This document shows positions 15,896-23,976 of a stretch of 64,000 nucleotides of DNA, piece by piece. The position numbers and the translations under genes are program-made. This stretch comes from Chlamydiota bacterium. GTDB lineage: Bacteria; Auribacterota; Tritonobacteria; UBA1439. Each line of letters opens with the position of its first letter. Within the stretch, counting starts at the first letter, position 1. The stretch is taken from positions 62,001 through 126,000 of the forward strand of contig JAAYCL010000037.1 in the NCBI GenBank assembly GCA_012729785.1, read 5' to 3'. The notes under the pieces were generated by a model, which was not told the DNA's origin, did no database searches, and saw only the letters and a program-made list of their open reading frames with translations.

Positions 15896-16233
15896 GAGAG
15901 CACCCTCCGGGTGCCGGCGATGACCGCCTTGGGGCGGGCGCTCAGTCCCGTCTTGTAGTTTAGCAAGTCCGATACCGGAGTGAACAAGGAATTGCGGGGC
16001 GAAATCTGTGCCCTTATTTATTGCCGCACAGTTGGTTGCAGACATCCCCCTCCAGGCCGTGGGCGCATCGGATGCCGGCCTGCCGCTCCGCTGTGGAGCT
16101 TTCGCACGCACGACCGCTCCGAAACGCCGCCAGGACGGGTACCGTCCGCCTCCCCCCGCGCCGCCGCAGCGGTCGCCGGCGACCGCCGCGCGCGTTGCCC
16201 AGCCCGCGCCCGCTTTGGTATAGTGCCCGCACG
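15896..16233. other. Divergent intergenic region
   Basis: About 340 bases between the LPP20/CsgG operon and the sigma-54 activator gene. The plus-strand promoter is annotated separately. A minus-strand promoter for the operon should also lie here, but no convincing -35/-10 pair or sigma-54 site (GG-N10-GC) stands out. Open frames here look like noise. Confidence 0.4.
16195..16224 (+). promoter_or_regulatory. Promoter of the sigma-54 activator gene
   Basis: TTGCCC (16195-16200), 18-base spacer ending TGG, TATAGT (16219-16224). The ATG lies only 10 bases after the -10 box, so the transcript would have almost no leader. Confidence 0.55.
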
Positions 16234-17727
16234 ATGGCGACGCCGCCCGGGAACGCCCAACTGAGACTTCTCGACAAGGAGCAGCTCGCCGCCCTGCTCA
16301 ACGCCAGCTACCTGCTCACCTCGACGCTCGACACACGCCGTCTGCTCTCCTCCCTCATGGAGCTCACCAACCGGCTGTTGCACACCGAGGCGAGTTCGCT
16401 CCTGATCGTCGACGAGCGGGGCAAACGACTCCTCTTCAAGTCCGCCGCGGGGACGAAGGCGGACGAGGTCGCGGGGTTCACCCTCGACGCCGACAAGGGG
16501 ATCGTCGGGTGGGTGATCCGGAACAGGAAACCGTACATCGCCCACGACGTGACCGCCGACGCCGTCTGGTCGCGCGAGGTCGCGGAGAAGCTCGGGTTCC
16601 CGACGCGTTCCATCCTCTGCGTCCCGATCGTCCTGCGCGACCGGCTGCTGGGGGCGATCGAGGCGATCAACAAGCGGGATAACGGGATGTTCGACGCCGC
16701 CGACGTCGCCCTCCTCGCCACGCTCGCCAACCACGCCGCGATCGCCCTCGAGAACTCCCGCCAGCACGCGGAGGCCGAGACCGACGCCCGGCAGATGGTC
16801 GACGAACTGCGGCGCGCGCACCCGATCGTCGGCGCGGGTCCGCGGATGCGGGCGCTGATGGAGATTGTCAGGAAGGTCTCCCCTTCCGACTCCACCCTCC
16901 TCATCCGGGGCGAGAGCGGCACCGGCAAGGAACTCGTCGCCCGCGCCGTCCACTACCGGTCCCCACGCAGATCGAAGCCGTTCACCTGCGTGAACTGCAC
17001 GCTCTACAGCGAAACGCTCATCGAGAGCGAGCTCTTCGGCCACGAGCAGGGTGCGTTCACGGGAGCTTCGAAACGGCGGATCGGCCGTTTCGAACAGGGC
17101 GACGGCGGCACGATCTTTCTCGACGAGGTGGGGAGCATCCCGCCCGAGGGGCAGCTCAAGCTCCTCCGCGTGCTCCAGGACCGGGAGTTCGAGCGCCTGG
17201 GCGGTTCGGAGACGGTGCAGGTAAACGTCCGCATCATCGCCGCGACGAACGAGGACCTCGAGAAGGCGATCGCGGAGGGGAGGTTCCGGGAGGACCTGTA
17301 CTACCGCCTGAAGGTCATCGAGATCGTCGCGCCCCCGCTGCGCGAGCGCCCCGAGGACATCCCCGCCCTCGCCGCACATTTCCTGCGGGAACATTTCGCC
17401 GCCACCTCCTCCGGCTTGGCCGAGGTGAGCCCGGAGGCGATGAAACTCCTCGTCTCCTACCGATGGCCGGGGAACGTCAGGGAACTGAAGAACGTCATCG
17501 AGCGCGCGGTCGTCCTCGGGAGCGGCGACGTCCTTCTCCCGGAGCACCTCCCCGCGGAGCTGACGTCCCCCGGGCGGGGGACGCCGGGGGGGCTCACGCT
17601 CAGGGACGCCGAACAGGCGCGCATCGAGGAGGCGCTTGAGCGCGCGGGGGGAAACAAGAGCCTCGCCGCCAGGACGCTCGGCATCTCCCGCAACCGCCTC
17701 GACCGTAAATTAAAGGCATACACGTAG
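16234..17727 (+). CDS. GAF-domain sigma-54-dependent transcriptional activator
   Basis: A 497-residue NtrC-family regulator without a receiver domain. A GAF sensor domain (about 20-180) precedes an AAA+ domain with Walker A GESGTGKE, the sigma-54-contact GAFTGA loop, Walker B GGTIFLDEVG, and sensor segment IIAATNEDLEKA with the arginine-finger region REDLYYRL. A Fis-type helix-turn-helix lies at the C-terminus (ALERAGGNKSLAARTLGISR). It would respond to a small ligand through GAF and activate RpoN promoters; its targets are not evident, and I found no clear -24/-12 site in the window. The ATG at 16234 fits the promoter position. Confidence 0.93.
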   Translation: MATPPGNAQLRLLDKEQLAALLNASYLLTSTLDTRRLLSSLMELTNRLLHTEASSLLIVDERGKRLLFKSAAGTKADEVAGFTLDADKGIVGWVIRNRKPYIAHDVTADAVWSREVAEKLGFPTRSILCVPIVLRDRLLGAIEAINKRDNGMFDAADVALLATLANHAAIALENSRQHAEAETDARQMVDELRRAHPIVGAGPRMRALMEIVRKVSPSDSTLLIRGESGTGKELVARAVHYRSPRRSKPFTCVNCTLYSETLIESELFGHEQGAFTGASKRRIGRFEQGDGGTIFLDEVGSIPPEGQLKLLRVLQDREFERLGGSETVQVNVRIIAATNEDLEKAIAEGRFREDLYYRLKVIEIVAPPLRERPEDIPALAAHFLREHFAATSSGLAEVSPEAMKLLVSYRWPGNVRELKNVIERAVVLGSGDVLLPEHLPAELTSPGRGTPGGLTLRDAEQARIEEALERAGGNKSLAARTLGISRNRLDRKLKAYT

Positions 17728-17778
17728 ACGTTGTATGCATCAGTCACTGCACTGCAAGAGATTATATACAACGTCTAC
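17724..17778. terminator. Inverted repeat spanning both convergent stop codons
   Basis: GTAGACGTTGTAT (17724-17736) and ATACAACGTCTAC (17766-17778) form a perfect 13-bp stem around a 29-base loop. The left arm contains the stop codon of the sigma-54 activator and the right arm that of hemB. A bidirectional terminator is the simplest reading, though the loop is long and there is no T tract on the plus side. Confidence 0.5.
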
Positions 17779-18776
17779 AGCCATGAGGCGGCGTCGGCGG
17801 CCCAGTAGGTGAGGATGATCTCCGCCCCCGCGCGGCGGATGCCTGTGAGCAGTTCCATCGCCGCCGCACGCTCGTCCAGCCAGCCCCGCTCCGCCGCCGC
17901 CTTCACCATCGCGTACTCGCCGCTCACGCTGAACGCCGCCACCGGGACGCCGAACGCCTCCTTGACCCGGCGGATGACGTCGCCGAAGGCGAGGGCGGGC
18001 TTGACGATCACGATGTCCGCGCCCTCCTCGATGTCAAGCGCGACCTCGCGGAGCGCCTCCTCCGCGTTCGCCGGATCCATCTGGTACGAGCGCCGGTCGC
18101 CGAAGCGGGGGGCCGATTCCGCCGCATCCCTGAACGGGGCGTAGAGGGCCGAGCAATATTTGGCCGCGTACGACATCACGGGCAGGTCCGCGAACCCCGC
18201 CGCGTCGAGGGCGTCGCGGATCGCCTTCACGCGCCCGTCCATCATGTCGCTCGGCGCCACCATGTCCGCCCCGGCGCGCGCGTGCGACACGGCGGTTTTG
18301 GCCAGAAGATCGAGCGTCGCGTCGTTGTCGACGCATGGCCCCCCGGACGCGGAAGGCGCGGAGCGCGGATCCTGCTTCACCACGCCGCAATGCCCGTGGT
18401 CGGTGTATTCGCACAGGCACACGTCGGTGATGACCGGGAATTCCGGCAGCGCGCGCTTCAGGAGACGGACGCTCTCCTGCACGACCCCGTCCTCCGCCCA
18501 GGCGCCGCTCCCGCGGGGATCCTTTTCGCCGGGGATGCCGAACAGAATCACGCCGCCGATGCCGAGCGAGGCGATCTCGGCGCACCGTTCGACGAGCCGG
18601 TCTGGCGTGTACCGGAACTGCCCCGGCATCGAGGGGATCGGGTCGGCGGCCCCCTTCCCCGCCCGCACGAAGAGCGGCATCACCAGCGACGCGGGATGGA
18701 GCCGCGTCTCGCGCACCATCCGCCGAAGCCCCTCGCCGAGGCGCAGCCGCCTCATCCGCTGCCTTGGAAACGCCAT
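17775..18776 (-). CDS. hemB: Delta-aminolevulinic acid dehydratase (porphobilinogen synthase)
   Basis: Condenses two 5-aminolevulinate molecules to porphobilinogen in tetrapyrrole synthesis. The product is 333 residues, normal length. It carries the zinc-type cysteine cluster DVCLCEYTDHGHCG, the first Schiff-base Lys in MSYAAKYCSALYAPFRD, and the second in IVIVKPALAFGD, followed by VSGEYAMVKAAAERGW. Cysteine rather than aspartate ligands mark it as zinc-dependent. Its stop codon lies within the inverted repeat shared with the convergent activator gene. The siroheme genes lie about 400 bases away on the same strand, separated by a plus-strand lipoprotein gene. Confidence 0.97.
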   Translation of the reverse strand: MAFPRQRMRRLRLGEGLRRMVRETRLHPASLVMPLFVRAGKGAADPIPSMPGQFRYTPDRLVERCAEIASLGIGGVILFGIPGEKDPRGSGAWAEDGVVQESVRLLKRALPEFPVITDVCLCEYTDHGHCGVVKQDPRSAPSASGGPCVDNDATLDLLAKTAVSHARAGADMVAPSDMMDGRVKAIRDALDAAGFADLPVMSYAAKYCSALYAPFRDAAESAPRFGDRRSYQMDPANAEEALREVALDIEEGADIVIVKPALAFGDVIRRVKEAFGVPVAAFSVSGEYAMVKAAAERGWLDERAAAMELLTGIRRAGAEIILTYWAADAASWL

Positions 18777-18885
18777 CGTACCCCTCCCCGGCCCCCCGCG
18801 GGAGCCGCATGCCTATCCTCTGCGCCTTCAGGCCGGACGCCGGAGACAAGGGCGGCCCCGTCACTCCGCGCGCCCAAATTAGCTG

Positions 18886-18914
18886 TTGACAGCCCCCGCA
18901 CCCTGCGGTAGATT
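18886..18914 (+). promoter_or_regulatory. Consensus sigma-70 promoter of the small lipoprotein gene
   Basis: TTGACA (18886-18891), exactly 17 bases, TAGATT (18909-18914). The best match to the housekeeping consensus in the window. Confidence 0.75.
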
Positions 18915-18957
18915 TTCAACGATGCGTCGTTGCGCACCGACACCCCGGGAGGACGTT

Positions 18958-19176
18958 ATGGCCAAGAAATCGGCGCTCGTTGCGTTCATCCTTGTCGCCG
19001 TTGTCGTCTCCTTCTCCGGCTGCCGCGGGTACGGCTATCGCACCTGCTACGCGGGAGGCCCGCATATCGACTACCTGCCGGAATGGACCTTCCCGCTCTA
19101 CACGACCCACCGGCCGGTGCCGTACGAGGAGCTGAAGGAAGTCTACCCCCCCGACAGCAACATCTCCACCAGATAG
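18958..19176 (+). CDS. Small tyrosine-rich lipoprotein
   Basis: A 72-residue lipoprotein starting MAKKSALVAFILVAVVVSFS with lipobox SFSGC. The mature part (about 50 residues) is rich in Tyr, Pro and Gly (GYGYRTCYAGG, DYLPEWTFPLYTTHRPVPYE) and has no recognised domain. A GGGAGGA ribosome site precedes the ATG, and the gene has a near-consensus promoter, suggesting strong constitutive expression. It is a single gene, converging on cobA-hemD. It may be a structural outer-membrane lipoprotein; that is inference. Confidence 0.7.
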   Translation: MAKKSALVAFILVAVVVSFSGCRGYGYRTCYAGGPHIDYLPEWTFPLYTTHRPVPYEELKEVYPPDSNISTR

Positions 19177-19216
19177 CGTACAGGCTCGAACGTCTTCCTC
19201 AGGGCGGCCGCCGCGA

Positions 19217-20815
19217 TCATCGGCGCGCCGCCCGTTTCGTTCGCCGCGCGGGCGCCTTTCCCGTCTTTCGTGTCCTGTCGCCCCGGCGGCAACGGCCTTT
19301 GGATCGCCTCCAGAACTTTTCCAGCGCCCGCACGAGTCCCTCGTCGGTGTGCGTCGCCGCCGCGAAGGCGATCTCGATCCCCAGGCGCGACGCGGCCTCC
19401 GCGGTGACCGGCCCGATCGCCGCGCAGGGCGGGAGGCGCACCCCGCCCGCGCGCCGCACCGCGCGCGCGTACGCCCCCGCGGCCGACGGGCTCGTCAGCA
19501 GCGCCGCGTCCACCGCCTCCTCGCGCAACAGCCGCGCGGCCTCCGCGATCCCCTCCGCGCTCGGGACCGTCCGGTAGGCGGCCACCCTGAGACAGCGCCC
19601 GCCGCGGGCGCGCAGCCCCTTCGGGAGCGCATCCCCGGCGATGTCGCTCGTGGGAAGGAGAAACGACCGGCCCCGCACCTCGTTTCGCGCGGCGAGCGCC
19701 GCGACGATCCCCGCGCCGGTGTAGCGGCGCGGCACGCAGTCCGCCCGCAGGCCGAAACGGGAGAGTTCCCCGGCGGTCGCGGGGCCGATGGCGCAGATTT
19801 TGATCCCCGCGAAGGCGCGCGCGTCGCGCCCGAGCAGCCGGAGCCGTTCCAGGCACGCGCGCACCCCGTTCGCGCTCGTGAAGACCACCCAGTCGTGCCT
19901 CCCAAGCGCCGCGAGGGAGCGGTCGAGCTCGGCGAAGCCCCGCGGCGGACGGAGCTCGATCAACGGGCAGGGGAACGGCGCGGCGCCCCGCTCCTCGAGG
20001 AGGCCGGCGAGGCGCGCCGCCTGCCCCGCGGGGCGCGTCACAAGGACCCGTACGCCGCAAAGCGGCGCCCGCGAGCGCGGAGGGGGGAAGAGGCGACGCG
20101 ACGCCGTCTCGCCGACGACGAGTATCGCGGGGGGCGCGATTTTCCGCGCCCTCGCGAGCCCGGCGATTTTCCCGAGCGCGCCCGCGACGATCCTCTGGCG
20201 CGGGGTGCAGCCGTTCTCCACGATCGCCGCCGGGAGGCGGGGGCTCTTCCCGGCGTTGAGGAACCGCGCCACGATCTCCTCGAGGTTCCGGACCCCCATC
20301 AACACCACGAACGTCGAGTCGGCCCTGAGGACGCGGTCCCAGTCGACCCCGCCAACCCCCTTATCCGCTTCGTGGCCGGTGAGGATGGTCAACGAGGAAC
20401 TCAGCCCCCGCAAGGTGAGCGGGATCCCCGCGGCGGAGGGCACCGCGAGCGCCGCGGAGACGCCGGGGACGATCTCGCAGGGGATCCCGGCGCGGGCGAG
20501 GTACCGCGCCTCCTCCGCGCCGCGCCCGAACAGCATCGGGTCGCCGCCCTTGAGCCGGACGACCGTCATCCCCGCCCGCGCCGCCCGCGCCAGCGTCCGG
20601 TTGATGCGCGACTGCAGCGCGCTCCTGCCCCCGCCCGCCTTCCCCACGCAGACCCTCCGCGCGCCCGAACGTGCGTGGAGGAGCAGCGCCGGGTGCGCCA
20701 GGTGGTCGTAGAGCACGAGGTCGGCCCGCCCGAGCGCCTCCTTTCCCTTCTCGGTGATCAGACCCGGATCGCCCGGCCCCGCGCCGACGAGATAGACCGT
20801 CCCGGGCCTCTTCAT
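19217..20815 (-). CDS. cobA-hemD: Fused uroporphyrinogen-III C-methyltransferase / uroporphyrinogen-III synthase
   Basis: A 532-residue fusion. The N-terminal part (about 1-245) is SAM-dependent uroporphyrinogen-III methyltransferase with VYLVGAGPGDPGLIT, VVRLKGGDPMLFGRG, and PGVSAALAVPSAAGIPLTLRG motifs, forming precorrin-2. The C-terminal part (about 255-500) is HemD, which cyclises hydroxymethylbilane: VLVTRPAGQAARLAGLLEERG, VFTSANGVRA, and CAAIGPVTAEAASRLG. A very basic tail (about 30 residues) follows. Such fusions are known in several phyla. The start overlaps the stop of the upstream dehydrogenase gene by 4 bases (ATGA), so they are coupled. No hemA or hemC is adjacent. Confidence 0.95.
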   Translation of the reverse strand: MKRPGTVYLVGAGPGDPGLITEKGKEALGRADLVLYDHLAHPALLLHARSGARRVCVGKAGGGRSALQSRINRTLARAARAGMTVVRLKGGDPMLFGRGAEEARYLARAGIPCEIVPGVSAALAVPSAAGIPLTLRGLSSSLTILTGHEADKGVGGVDWDRVLRADSTFVVLMGVRNLEEIVARFLNAGKSPRLPAAIVENGCTPRQRIVAGALGKIAGLARARKIAPPAILVVGETASRRLFPPPRSRAPLCGVRVLVTRPAGQAARLAGLLEERGAAPFPCPLIELRPPRGFAELDRSLAALGRHDWVVFTSANGVRACLERLRLLGRDARAFAGIKICAIGPATAGELSRFGLRADCVPRRYTGAGIVAALAARNEVRGRSFLLPTSDIAGDALPKGLRARGGRCLRVAAYRTVPSAEGIAEAARLLREEAVDAALLTSPSAAGAYARAVRRAGGVRLPPCAAIGPVTAEAASRLGIEIAFAAATHTDEGLVRALEKFWRRSKGRCRRGDRTRKTGKAPARRTKRAARR

Positions 20816-21471
20816 CGTCCGCCCCCCGGCTTCAACGCGGCGCGGATGATCCGCTCCATCCTCGCGCGCGCGGCCGCCTTTCCCTGCCGCCGCAGCGTGC
20901 GCAGCACCGCGGCGCCGGAGAGGCGCCGCAGCAGCGCCGCCCTCTCCCGCGGCGCGACCTCCGCGATGACCCGCCTCCGCATCCGGTCGAGCAGATCGAG
21001 GAGGACACCGTACTCCTTCCCGTATCGCGCCCCGATCTCCTCCCCGAGGCGCTTGGCCAGCGCCGGGCATCCCCCCCCGGTCGACACGGCGATCCGGAGC
21101 GCGCCGCTGCCGGCGACGGCGGGGAGAAAGAAGTCGCACAACCCCGGGGCGTCGGCGACGTTCACCAGCACGCCCCCGCGCCGCGCATCGGAAGAGACGC
21201 GGGCGTTCACCGCCGGGTCGTCTGTCGCGGCGATGCAGAGAAACGCCCCGCGCAGGACCGCGGCGGCGTACGGCCTTCTCCGAAGAACGATCCGCCCGCC
21301 GCGCGCGAGCCCGCCGAGACCGCCGCGCGCGGTTTTGGCCACAACCGTGACCCGCGCGCCGGCGGCGGCCAGCCCCCGCGCCTTCCGCTCCGCCACCGCC
21401 CCGCCGCCCACCACTACGCAGCGGCGGCCGCGGAGGTCGAGGCAGACCGGGTAGACCGCCCGCGCGCGCAT
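20812..21471 (-). CDS. Precorrin-2 dehydrogenase / sirohydrochlorin ferrochelatase-type protein
   Basis: A 219-residue Met8/CysG N-terminal-type enzyme, which oxidises precorrin-2 to sirohydrochlorin with NAD and may insert iron. It has an NAD-binding fold VVVGGGAVAERKARGLAAAG at about residues 19-38, the conserved VNVADAPGLCDFFLPA, and VSTGGGCPALAKRLGEEI. It precedes cobA-hemD with a 4-base overlap. Together the two genes plus hemB lead from aminolevulinate toward siroheme or haem, so the organism likely has sulfite/nitrite reductase or alternative haem synthesis. Confidence 0.93.
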   Translation of the reverse strand: MRARAVYPVCLDLRGRRCVVVGGGAVAERKARGLAAAGARVTVVAKTARGGLGGLARGGRIVLRRRPYAAAVLRGAFLCIAATDDPAVNARVSSDARRGGVLVNVADAPGLCDFFLPAVAGSGALRIAVSTGGGCPALAKRLGEEIGARYGKEYGVLLDLLDRMRRRVIAEVAPRERAALLRRLSGAAVLRTLRRQGKAAARARMERIIRAALKPGGGR

Positions 21472-21475
21472 CCCG

Positions 21476-21889
21476 TTACGGCTCCTCTCCGAGCTGGCGT
21501 TTCCCCCACCCCTGGACGACGTCCCGCGCGAGGAAGAGTCGCCGCGCGGCGGCGGTCGTGCCGCGCACGACGACCGGCGTGGCGTGTTTCATCCCCCGCA
21601 GCAGCGCCGCCCCCTGCGTGTCGGGCCGGATGGCGCAGGCGATCCTCCCCCCCTCCGCTTCGACGACGAAGGAGAGCGCGCGGCGCGCGGCGCGGCGGGA
21701 ACGGGCCGGGGGGGGGAGCAGCGTGACGAACCGCGCCTTCATCTTCAGGGGGCGGCCGCTCAGTCTCCCCGCCCGGTCGAAGTCGCCGCTCCGCGCGCCG
21801 AACCACTCCTCCGCCGGCTGCGCCCCCTGCCGGGCATCCGCGCAGAGGGCCGCGCACAGGAACGCCAGAACCGGAATCGCGCTTCGCAT
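21476..21889 (-). CDS. Secreted protein of unknown function
   Basis: A 137-residue exported protein; the signal peptide MRSAIPVLAFLCAALCADARQ ends at about residue 20. The mature part is Arg-rich with beta-like segments (LKMKARFVTLLPPP, ALSFVVEAEGGRIACAIRPD, THATPVVVRGT-like) and no recognised domain. A GGAAGGAG ribosome site precedes the ATG. It is only 4 bases upstream of the precorrin-2 dehydrogenase gene, so it is co-transcribed with the siroheme genes, but I see no functional link. Confidence 0.6.
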   Translation of the reverse strand: MRSAIPVLAFLCAALCADARQGAQPAEEWFGARSGDFDRAGRLSGRPLKMKARFVTLLPPPARSRRAARRALSFVVEAEGGRIACAIRPDTQGAALLRGMKHATPVVVRGTTAAARRLFLARDVVQGWGKRQLGEEP

Positions 21890-21964
21890 CAGGCGGCTCC
21901 TTCCCGGGGCACAATGGTAGCGCGTCCTCGCCGAAGTTCGCAATAGCCAACGCCCGCCGCGCCG

Positions 21965-21973
21965 TGCTATAGT
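21965..21973 (+). promoter_or_regulatory. Extended -10 element upstream of the serine acetyltransferase gene
   Basis: TGCTATAGT at 21965-21973, 27 bases before the ATG; no convincing -35 box, which is typical for extended -10 promoters. Confidence 0.45.
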
Positions 21974-22000
21974 CGATCGAAAAAGCCGGGGTGCCTCGCC

Positions 22001-22957
22001 ATGCCGCACGAGAAGAAGCTTCGCAGGGTTCTCGACTCCACCGTCAACCGGATCGTCGGCTCCTACACCCGGTACGGCGGCATCAACCACATCAAGGGTC
22101 CGAACCTCCCCGCCCAGAGCGAGATCATCGCGACGCTCGAGGACCTCCTCTCGATCATCTTCCCCGGGTTCTTCGACACGAGCGACCTGACCGCCGTCGA
22201 TCTCAAGTACCACGTCGGCGCCAAGTGCGCCTCCGTCTGCCGCCGACTCGTGGACCAGATCAACAAATGCTTCCGCTACTTCTGCAGGCACGAGACCCGC
22301 TGCCGGCCCGACACCGTGAAGTGCCGCGCGGACGGCACGCGCGCCTGCCTGCTCAAGGCGCGCGAGATCGCGCGGGAGCTCCTCGAGGAGCTCCCCGACC
22401 TCAGGAAGACGCTCTACACCGACGTGCGGGCGGCCTACGTCGGCGACCCGGCGGCCAAGAGCCTCGACGAGATCATCCTCGCCTACCCGGGCCTCTTCGC
22501 CATCGCCGTCTACCGCATCGCCCACGTCCTGTGGGAGAAGAAGGTGCCATTGTTGCCGCGGATAATGACCGAGTACGCCCACTCGCGCACCGGGATCGAC
22601 ATCCACCCGGGGGCGTCGATCGACGACCATTTCATGATCGACCACGGGACCGGCGTCGTCATCGGCGAAACCACGACGATCGGGAAACGCGTGCGGATCT
22701 ACCAGGGGGTGACGCTCGGCGCCCTCAGCGTTCCAAGCCAGATCGAGAAGTACCGCTGGGCCAAGCGGCACCCGACGATCGAGGACGACGTCACGATCTA
22801 CGCGGGGGCGACCATCCTCGGCGGCAAGACGGTCATCGGCAGGGGGGCGGTGATCGGGGGCAACGTCTGGATAACACGGTCGGTCCCCCCCGACACGCAC
22901 GTGATGTTCGAGCCGCCCGCGCCGGTAATGCGCGCGGGGAGGAAGCGGAAAGATTGA
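22001..22957 (+). CDS. cysE: Serine O-acetyltransferase
   Basis: Transfers acetyl from acetyl-CoA to L-serine, the first step of cysteine synthesis. The 318-residue product is of the long EpsC/SrpH-like type, with an extended helical N-terminal domain (about 1-190) and a C-terminal left-handed beta-helix. The latter has GIDIHPGASIDDHFMIDHGT, VIGETTTIGKRVRIYQGVTLGA, and IGGNVWITRSVPPDT. The N-domain holds several cysteines (CASVCRR, CFRYFCRHETRC) that are not usual for Escherichia-type CysE. No cysteine synthase gene is adjacent, and the gene appears monocistronic. Confidence 0.92.
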   Translation: MPHEKKLRRVLDSTVNRIVGSYTRYGGINHIKGPNLPAQSEIIATLEDLLSIIFPGFFDTSDLTAVDLKYHVGAKCASVCRRLVDQINKCFRYFCRHETRCRPDTVKCRADGTRACLLKAREIARELLEELPDLRKTLYTDVRAAYVGDPAAKSLDEIILAYPGLFAIAVYRIAHVLWEKKVPLLPRIMTEYAHSRTGIDIHPGASIDDHFMIDHGTGVVIGETTTIGKRVRIYQGVTLGALSVPSQIEKYRWAKRHPTIEDDVTIYAGATILGGKTVIGRGAVIGGNVWITRSVPPDTHVMFEPPAPVMRAGRKRKD

Positions 22958-23017
22958 CCGTCTCGGGCCCCGCCGCGCGGCGGCGAGACGCCGGCACGGC
23001 GTGAGGAGGAACGCATA

Positions 23018-23494
23018 ATGATGCGGAGATCGCTCGTCCCCGCGGCGATGGCGCTCTGGTGCCTGCTCTGCGCCGGCGCCGGCGCCGCGGCAAACCCGCC
23101 CGTTCCCTCCGCCGTCGCATCGCCGGGCGCGGAGGATGCGCCCGCCTCGTTTATCGGGAACAAGGGGAGCCGCAAGCTCCACTGCGCCGACTGCGTCTGG
23201 GGCACAAAGGTCTCCCCCGGCAAGCGGAAGGAGTTCCGAACCTACCAGGAGGCGGCCGACGAGGGGTACTTCCCGTGCAGCGCCTGCCGCCCGGATATCG
23301 CGGCCGGGCACCCCGGCCCGACCCGCCCGCCGGTCGCCCCCGGGGAGATCGTCGGGAGCACCGTGAAGGATTTCTTTCACCGCGGCTCCTGCGAGTGGGC
23401 GGACAAGATCAGCGCCGAGCACCTGTTGCGCTTCAAGACGCGCGAAGAGGCGGTCGCCGCCGGCAAACGCCCCTGCTCGGTCTGCAAGCCCTGA
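23018..23494 (+). CDS. Secreted protein with two Ada-type metal-binding modules
   Basis: A 158-residue exported protein, signal peptide ending near AGAAA. Two modules resemble the Ada N-terminal zinc-binding domain. Module 1 (about 45-92) has FIGNKGSRKLHCADCVW and PCSACRP; module 2 (about 108-157) has GSTVKDFFHRGSCEWADKIS, then TREEAVAAGKRPCSVCKP. Such modules occur in secreted nucleases and in stand-alone proteins where they may bind metal or DNA. There is no catalytic domain here. A GAGGA ribosome site precedes tandem ATGs at 23018 and 23021; either may be the start. Confidence 0.75.
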   Translation: MMRRSLVPAAMALWCLLCAGAGAAANPPVPSAVASPGAEDAPASFIGNKGSRKLHCADCVWGTKVSPGKRKEFRTYQEAADEGYFPCSACRPDIAAGHPGPTRPPVAPGEIVGSTVKDFFHRGSCEWADKISAEHLLRFKTREEAVAAGKRPCSVCKP

Positions 23495-23537
23495 CGCCGG
23501 GGGCTGATCCCGGCCCGGCGGCCCGCGCCACGGATGG

Positions 23538-23965
23538 ATGCACTGTGAGGATGCGGGCCGTGCCGATCCCGATCGCGTCCTCCTGATTTTCGCCTTCCCT
23601 CGCCCGGCCTGTCCCGGGTCGGTTTGCGTGGTCCGCATGGACAACCGGATCATCAACCCCGTCACCGCCGGTTTCATCATCGACGCCATCGCCGATGCGG
23701 AGACCGCCCCGTACGACTGCGTCGTCATCGAGCTCGACACGTTGGGGGGGCTCCTCGAATCGACGCGCGACGTGGTTTTGAAGGAACTGAACGCGAAGGT
23801 GCCGGTGGTCGTCTACATCGCTCCCCGGGACGAGCGGGCCGCGTCCGCGGGCGTCTTTATCACGATGGCGGGTGACGTGGCCGCGATGGCGCCAGGGACG
23901 AACATCGGCGCGTCAAGCCGCCCGAGCGCCGGTCTTCTTGACGCGATGGGGGCCGCTGCGATACG
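23538..23965 (+). pseudogene. Truncated NfeD-type membrane serine protease (ClpP class)
   Basis: N-terminal fragment of an NfeD1b-like protease. The frame reads MDNRIINPVTAGFIIDAIAD, CVVIELDTLGGLLESTRDVV, VPVVVYIAPRDERAASAGVF and VAAMAPGTNIGASS. The SAG motif holds the nucleophilic serine. Homology fades at about 23960, so the catalytic lysine region, membrane helices and OB domain are missing. The signal-peptide start also looks disrupted: an in-frame GTG at 23545 opens a better leader but needs a frame change near 23585. The frame continues nonsensically to 24074 over the 3' end of the opposite-strand glycosyltransferase gene. This break marks the left edge of the glycan island. Confidence 0.75.
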
Positions 23966-23976
23966 GCCCGGTCTCG

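Noticed and set aside
15896-16233. Sigma-54 promoter near the sigma-54 activator
   Set aside because: No GG-N10-GC pair with flanking TGGCAC/TTGCA character was found in the divergent region; the activator itself has a sigma-70-type promoter.
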